This document shows, piece by piece, positions 58,577-64,000 of a DNA stretch of 64,000 nucleotides. Source of the stretch: Blasia pusilla (taxonomy: Eukaryota > Marchantiophyta > Marchantiopsida > Blasiales); NCBI GenBank assembly GCA_050084515.1, contig CM114271.1, positions 37,696,001 to 37,760,000 of the forward strand, read 5' to 3'. Each line of letters starts with the position of its first letter. Position 1 is the stretch's first letter. A program made the translations under genes and the position numbers. The notes beneath the pieces are model-generated. The model was not told the DNA's origin. It was given only the letters and a program-made list of their open reading frames with translations, and ran no database searches.

Positions 58577-60429
58577 TTACTTCCTCTCTGCTTCTTGCCG
58601 TAGCCTCTCAACTTCTGCCTCAAGCTTCAAACAAGCCACCTCTATGTCGAGGTTCTTTTGTGTTAGCTCCTTCCACTGAGTCCCGAGCTGACTGAGCTCA
58701 GCCGCTGCAGCTTGCTGCACAATAAAGCACATCTCAAACATCAATCTCTGAAATGATCATCATTCTGGGGCACATGGATAAATTCCATGACTAAACAGAA
58801 AGTTCATACTCCTCAACAGAACTTAACAAGATGATACTGGAGTGCCAGTCACTCCCAAACCCGAAGAACTTTAATTTTGTAGTAACAATGAAATAAATCA
58901 CAATCACATGTCCAACACGTGCTTGTACCTGGTTTGACTTTCTTTCACGGTTCAGAGCTTCTATCTCATAAGTGTGATCCCGCACGATATTTTGTATCCT
59001 GGTTCACTCACACAACTCTTGTCAGATTTCGTAACAAAGCTTGGTTTGATAATAGATAACTCTGGAATATAAAAGCGTGCAAGCAGTCATGGCTTGATCG
59101 CAGCGAAAGGGTAAACCCTAAACTTAGACCTCTGTAATACTGACCCAAAGATTTGAAGCCCACTATGAATTAAAACGTAGTCACATCCCAAATTTCTATT
59201 TAAGGCTCGTGGCAATCCTTCATCCACTGTTTTAGAAGAAGCCCCCACCATACCTATGTGACACATCGCCTGTCATTGTAGAACCCACCGCACCTAATGC
59301 GACACACATCACCAATACCACTCATTCTAGAATCAGTTGTACCTTGAATTGAAGGCTTCCAAGTGTTGATTATGAACCCTCCACGAATATGCGCCAAACT
59401 TCAGCATGAGCTCCAGATTTTCGAGCCTTTTTTCTCACGAGCAGTAAGAACCAATTATCAAGATAAAGCCCCGGGTAGATGACGGAAACAACAGAGAGTA
59501 CCGCAAGAGATGAGAGATACACATGCAATCAAAGCTGAAACATAACATGAGTCTAAAGTGCAGGGCAGATTTGTGCTCCCTAGAAAACTATAACCTAGAC
59601 AGCATATCCCTGCCCTAAAATTCACATCGTAAACATGTCTCCAGATGTCTCCGAATTTTGGTTACTCAAGTGACAACTTGACGTAGATTTCGATCACCGA
59701 CTTATGTTTATGCAAACCAGCTTAAAAAATGAAGTAGCTATTCGACAATCCTCAAGCCGACAGAGGGTCATCTCAGAGTTCCATCATCCACAGCGTGCTT
59801 TACGAGAACAACCATGGGTACCTTATGGTTTGGTGCTGCAATTGACTCTGCGCATTATGTAAAGCATACTTCCATGCGCTCGGATCATTGCGTCTACTGC
59901 TGGGAGGTGGTTCTAATCCGTATCTTGTCATATCAATCGTCAGGGGAGGTTTCCCAGCACGGACACGTTCGTATTCTTTCGCCAGCATTGGACATTTCTG
60001 GATCGCCATAAAAAAGGACAACGATTCATATACACTTAGTCACAATTTACCACCACGAATCCAGCTCTAAAACTTGAAATTGGCCAAGTATACCAAAGCC
60101 TATTCGTCACTAGAGCAATCGTTAAAATTTCCAGGCGCGCACCCAACCTTCTAAAAAAACAGTTTGAAATCTGCTGTCACCTCAAAATCGAAAGAAGGAG
60201 CTGGTGGAAGCTCCGCAAGAAAGTCCGCAGGCCGTTTCGTACTCTGCCGCATCTCCTCTTCGATCATTTTGTCCACCTCCGCTTTCAGCTGGGGGTTTGC
60301 ATAATCGTCATCAATGTAAGGCAACGCGTCCACCAGATCATCCATTATACCATTGCGCCATCGCCCTTGTGGCAAAGAGGGAGCCTCCAGCATCAGAACA
60401 TCAGAACTACCCATAATGCGCAGAGACAC
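58577..60429 (-). CDS. MOS4: Pre-mRNA-splicing factor SPF27/BCAS2 homologue (MOS4)
   Basis: Five minus-strand exons (60429-60181, 59997-59822, 59426-59343, 58998-58929, 58714-58577) join in phase into 238 residues, near the 225-253 of human BCAS2 and Arabidopsis MOS4. Family landmarks run in order: [14 protein letters not shown] (about 30-43), [15 protein letters not shown] (about 57-71), a segment with [20 protein letters not shown] and LQHQTI (about 105-141), [15 protein letters not shown] (143-157), [11 protein letters not shown], and a C-terminal coiled coil ([20 protein letters not shown]). SPF27 is a core subunit of the Prp19/NineTeen complex that activates the spliceosome in the nucleus; in Arabidopsis it also acts in immunity with CDC5 and PRL1. 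The start could also be the second in-frame ATG at 60414, giving MGSSDV. No disruption is seen. Confidence 0.95.
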
Positions 60430-60549
60430 CGCACCGGAACAGACTCGCTCTCACAGCCTCGTTCAAACTTCAAACTCGGCAAATCACTACCGCATTACGA
60501 GAGGACGGGAACATATCTTTACGCTAGCACACACTCACTAGCGGAAAGC

Positions 60550-60572
60550 CAACCACGAGAAGTTCGTGGTTG
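60550..60572. repeat. 9-bp fold-back in the presumed MOS4 leader
   Basis: The arms CAACCACGA and TCGTGGTTG flank GAAGT, between the candidate TATA box and the start codon, so a transcript would carry the hairpin about 120 nt before the ATG. This is weaker than the longer fold-backs. Confidence 0.6.
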
Positions 60573-60656
60573 TGCGCTCTTTCTCTCCTTAGTTTCTGTC
60601 ATGGTTCCACACAGATTAGGGTTTCCTTATGCACTCCCTTTACCCCATAGGAAGGA

Positions 60657-60664
60657 TATTTATA
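60657..60664 (-). promoter_or_regulatory. Candidate TATA box of MOS4
   Basis: The minus strand reads TATAAATA, about 230 bp upstream of the start codon, which would give a leader of roughly 200 nt. Its position and perfect match support it, but only sequence is available. Confidence 0.45.
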
Positions 60665-60719
60665 TTGTTATGGGAAAACAGCTTGAGAACTTTGTGTGCC
60701 ATGGGTAGAAGAAAGAATT

Positions 60720-61515
60720 ATGAAAGAAAATAAAATTTACCATGGGAAGTGGAGACATAATTTTGAGGTCCTCTATTGAAAGTATGGAAGTATTTTATTA
60801 GTTAAGTTTCGGGGCTTACCCTATTGCAAGGGTGCTTGGGACGAGTCATGATTGTGTATCAAAGGAAGAGAAGCACCAAAGGCTAAATCTAGAGTAGTTA
60901 TTCGTAAGAGTAGAATGGGCGGTGAAACCTGTTGCAAAATGATTATTGGTCCGCATGGATGGCTAACCTTAGGAGAAAGGGGTCATACACACTTGCGGGG
61001 ACGAGGGTGAGGTAGGTGGAAGATCCTTCACCCAAGTTCCAAGTCCATAATGAATTGCAAGGAAGTTAAGAGTAGTCAAGATGGGTAAGACGTCATGAGA
61101 TGAAACATAAAGGGCGGCAAGACAATTATAAGATGCCAAATGACAAGAATCAAGACCAACGTTGGTCATCAGACGTCCTAAAGGGGGGTTGAGGTTCCAA
61201 GAGGAATTTTGGGAAAGTCAAAGATTGGTGGAATCTTCTAGGAGACTCCAAGTCATATTGGGAGTTAACTAGTCAAACATGGATCCGTGAGAAGCAAACC
61301 ATGTTAGGATTGTGGGCCAAAACCAAGGTACCTCCCTACCCACTTGAGTCTTGGAGCAAGGTAATAACCATCTTTTGTGTTTGGATCATAATTCAAGTTT
61401 GAGCTAAGAAACAGTTCACAACACATCTTGAGAGATTCAATGTTGCCTTCTAGTTTATATGAGCGATTGAGCTTATGTAGATCAAACCATTACTTAACCC
61501 AGAGCCAAAGAAGGA
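60720..61515. other. Unassigned stretch before the second copia
   Basis: No supportable coding region. The last part probably belongs to decayed copia RT, since RT motifs appear directly afterwards. Confidence 0.45.
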
Positions 61516-61519
61516 GATT

Positions 61520-62420
61520 ATGGGAATATACCAAAATCTTTTAGTAGGGCCATTAAATTTAGCTTCAAAGTCAAATAATCACTTAAGAACACTGAAGTAC
61601 TTCTTTGGTGTTCAATTTACTAGGGTTTGGAAGCAGTATGTGGTTATTACAACGACAATATGTTCTTCACATGCTTTCAAAGCAAAGTATGACGACCTAT
61701 AAGCCAATCTCTACACCGTTGGACGACCACATTGTGAAGCTAAGAGTAAATGAAGGAGAGTTCCTTGCTCATTCTAATATACATAGACGTATGGTTGAAA
61801 GTTTGATCTACGTGGCTATAACTAAGCCAAACTTGAGCTACTCAATTAGCCTTGTAAGCCAATTCCTACAAGCACATTAAAAATCTCACCTTGATGTTGT
61901 GAGGAGGATTATGCGCCATGTGAATTTCTCTATTCACTTTGAGCTTCAATTTCAACCTTTTTTGAGTTTACAATTACAGGGATTCATGGATGCTAATCGG
62001 GCAGGAGGTGTGTCTGATAGACATTCCACATCTGATTATTTATTGAATTACTTTAGGAAATGCAGTTATAAGTTGGGTTTCAAAGAAACACCCTATAGTT
62101 GTTTTATCTTCAACAAAGTCTGCGTATAGAGGACCACATTGCCTGAGATTACTACATGAGATTCCTCAATTACTTGCTAAGATTGGCGTCACTAACTTAA
62201 GACCTAGTGTAATATACATTGATAATATGAATAATATCAAGTTTGCTAATATTCTTGTGTTTCATGCTTGAACAAAAAATATTTGGATGCACTATCACTT
62301 TATCATAGAGAAATTAGTTGCAAGATAAATCGATCTTCTGCACATATATACAAATCAAAAAAATTGCTCATATCTTTACAAAGACATTCTTTAGAGATAA
62401 ATTTGAGATGTTTAAAAATG
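61520..62420 (+). pseudogene. Ty1/copia reverse transcriptase end and RNase H
   Basis: Plus-strand frames show the copia RT C-terminus: LKYFFGVQFTRVW, QRQYVLHMLSKQSM, KPISTPLDDHIVKL, then VESLIYVAITKPNLSYSISL with VSQFLQAH. RNase H follows with VRRIMRHVNFSIHFEL, LQLQGFMDANRAGG, DRHSTSDYL and, in another frame, IYIDNMNNIKFA with NIWMHYHFI. Frameshifts and stops make it inactive. The catalytic RT core lies upstream and is not recognisable. Confidence 0.88.
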
Positions 62421-62446
62421 ATGTAGATGATATATATTGATATCAG

Positions 62447-62710
62447 CTTGAGGAGGAGTATTGAAGACTAAGTTATAGTCAAGCTTATTATACAACAAAT
62501 TGTTATATTTCGAATTTACACGAAGTAGGAAAGTTTAATATTGGTTAGTTAGTTAAACACGATTATTTTGATTAGGATTAGTTTACCACAATTATTAGAA
62601 CTCAAGACTATGGTTATGATTAGGGTTATGGTTGCTTATATACACCCTATATAATTGAGAAGGTGACCAAATTTCAATTATTCTCTTATTGCAAAATTTA
62701 ATTCCCCATG
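62447..62710 (+). repeat. Polypurine tract and probable 3' LTR of the second copia
   Basis: TTGAGGAGGAGTAT (62447-62460) resembles the copia polypurine tract. It is followed by TGAAGAC at 62461, the likely LTR start, right after the RNase H end. The LTR contains TATATA words (about 62638-62653) as expected for a promoter. Its end is not clear, and 62710 is only approximate. Confidence 0.5.
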
Positions 62711-62899
62711 GTGGTGTGTGTCTATGAGATGTATCCCATCAGTTATACTTCTTTAGCAGTTGTCTATAAGAACAAATGACCACAAAAAAGTAAGCGGATC
62801 TTAGAGATCGATGGATTAAGCATGCATCATTAGCAAGAAACTTTATAAGATGATTTTTCCACTCCATTCATAGGAAGGGGATATTCACGTAAGGTTAAA

Positions 62900-63360
62900 G
62901 AGTTCTTTACCATAACCAAGTCATACTTTCAAGCACGATGGCACATTGGGCCGTGGAAGAGTACAAGTTTATTATGGTAGTCATATATTTTAAGGATCAT
63001 ATGCTCTAATGGTAGGCAACCCATAGTGAGGAACATTCAAGCACCTTATCCTCTTTTAGTGAGAGGGATTTCAAAGTATTGATTAGAGATCAATTTACTC
63101 TAGAATACCAAGAGTTTCAAGATAGTGTGGAGTTTTCACGTTTAAGAAAAATGGGATCCTAAGCGCTTATGTCCATGAGTTTAGTGCAAAATCATTGCCT
63201 AAGATGGACAGGTTTGCTAAAAAGTTTGTCTTCTAGTGGGCTCAACCAAAGTATTGTTAAAGCCCTCTTCCGCATGTTTGAATTACCAAATATTATTGCC
63301 AAACTCTTAAAACTAGAAGAGCGGACTAGGGATAATGAGGTCTAGGTGTAAAGCACCCTT
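62900..63360 (+). pseudogene. Retrotransposon gag-like remnant
   Basis: Plus-strand pieces read MAHWAVEEYKFIMVVIYF, a WWATHS piece, DFKVLIRDQFTLEYQ with FSRLRKMGS, then AYVHEFSAKSLPKMDRFAKK. The order WW, then F-x-REQF, then LRQxGSVxxYVxxF matches the retrotransposon gag domain of gypsy elements. Several stops and shifts are present. It is separate from the copia element just upstream, so it marks yet another insertion. Confidence 0.5.
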
Positions 63361-63740
63361 TGAGAAAAATGTTTCTTTAAGATTTAAAAGAACAAGGGAA
63401 CATTTAAGAGGGCTTGGAATGTTATCACATATTACTAGGTGACTGTTGAAACCATCAATAGGTTATTTGACCCAAAATAGGGGATTGTCATAAACGTTAA
63501 TCTTCATATAACAAAGTTATAACTAAGCTCATCCAACCAGTTAGGAAACTTTTATTCCCAAAAAATCCATTGACTCCCTATTCCATTGTTATTGTAGAAC
63601 TTAACATGTTGACCAAGGATGATTAGATTGAGCTTGAAGGGGGGTTTGGATATGTGATAAATTTTGGAGTTTAATTAAATGGAATTTAAAGTGAAAGTTT
63701 AGAAAGTGATTTATGAAGGTTGAGCTAACTTATATACATG

Positions 63741-63912
63741 CTAGCCGGTGCCCGTCCTATGCATGGGTGATACTCGATTTTCTTTATTATCTCTCCTTAA
63801 TTCAACTCCCTCCCTTAAAGTGACATGTGTCGACATTATAGGAGTCCTTAGAGGATAGGTGTCAACACTTGAGGAGGGTTCCTCAAAACCCGTCTTCTTT
63901 TAATTATATAGA
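63741..63912 (-). mobile_element. Mini-Helitron (172 bp), second copy of the 44086 type
   Basis: On the minus strand, after host A, it begins TCTATATAATTAAAAGAAG and ends CATAGGACGGGCACCGGCTAG. It aligns along its whole length with 44086-44247, for example CTCCTTAATTCAACTCCCTC on the plus strand. The base after CTAG is C instead of T, so the junction has mutated. Confidence 0.75.
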
Positions 63913-64000
63913 TGTTACCATTTAGGATAAGATGATCATGATGATCCCTTTGTGTTGATTGTATGGGAAGAATTTCTTGTCCTTACCTTTTTATGGAGAG

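Noticed and set aside
1-64000. CRISPR arrays, bacterial operons, rRNA genes, plastid or mitochondrial insertions
   Set aside because: No regularly spaced identical repeats, ribosomal RNA motifs or organelle genes were seen; genes are spliced and eukaryotic.

Overview
The window is nuclear DNA of a land plant. Three intron-containing genes with GT-AG introns of 112-508 bp encode plant-type proteins: a Bet v 1/PR-10-like protein, a plastid-type TPR membrane protein, and the spliceosomal NTC subunit SPF27/MOS4. The rest is mostly decayed plant transposons: Ty3/gypsy, Ty1/copia, RepHel Helitron and hAT. Compact genes, modest introns and a gypsy pol that ends in a PHD finger fit a bryophyte or another early-diverging lineage better than a crop angiosperm. 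The species cannot be fixed from the sequence alone.

Layout. 1-2.9 kb: minus-strand Ty3/gypsy pol, broken by stops and frameshifts, followed by a possible LTR edge. 2.9-12.5 kb: AT-rich DNA holding three hAT-like non-autonomous elements (7126-7510, 8585-9512, 11254-11543). 12.6-14.1 kb: a more GC-rich island with the PR-10-like gene. 14.1-24.5 kb: balanced composition but no gene I can name. 25.5-32.6 kb: a decayed autonomous Helitron on the minus strand, with a hAT-like element inserted in it. 32.6-37.4 kb: unassigned DNA plus two small Helitrons. 37.5-39.6 kb: a GC-rich island without a recognisable gene but with fold-back structures. 39.6-46.9 kb: very AT-rich DNA with Helitron ends and one complete 162-bp mini-Helitron. 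46.9-49.5 kb: a copia element split by a hAT-like element, then a hAT transposase remnant. 50.5-60.7 kb: the main gene island, with the TPR gene and MOS4, both on the minus strand. 61.5-64 kb: a second copia with a possible LTR edge, a gag-like remnant and another mini-Helitron.

The three host genes have unrelated functions (ligand binding or stress, thylakoid membrane, pre-mRNA splicing) and do not form a pathway. The two clearest non-gene signals are: five copies of one hAT-like family, each with a readable 8-bp target duplication; and at least seven short perfect fold-backs (12-18 bp arms, 2-11 nt loops), more than chance should give. All transposon coding regions found carry inactivating changes. 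No complete, previously unknown protein system was found.
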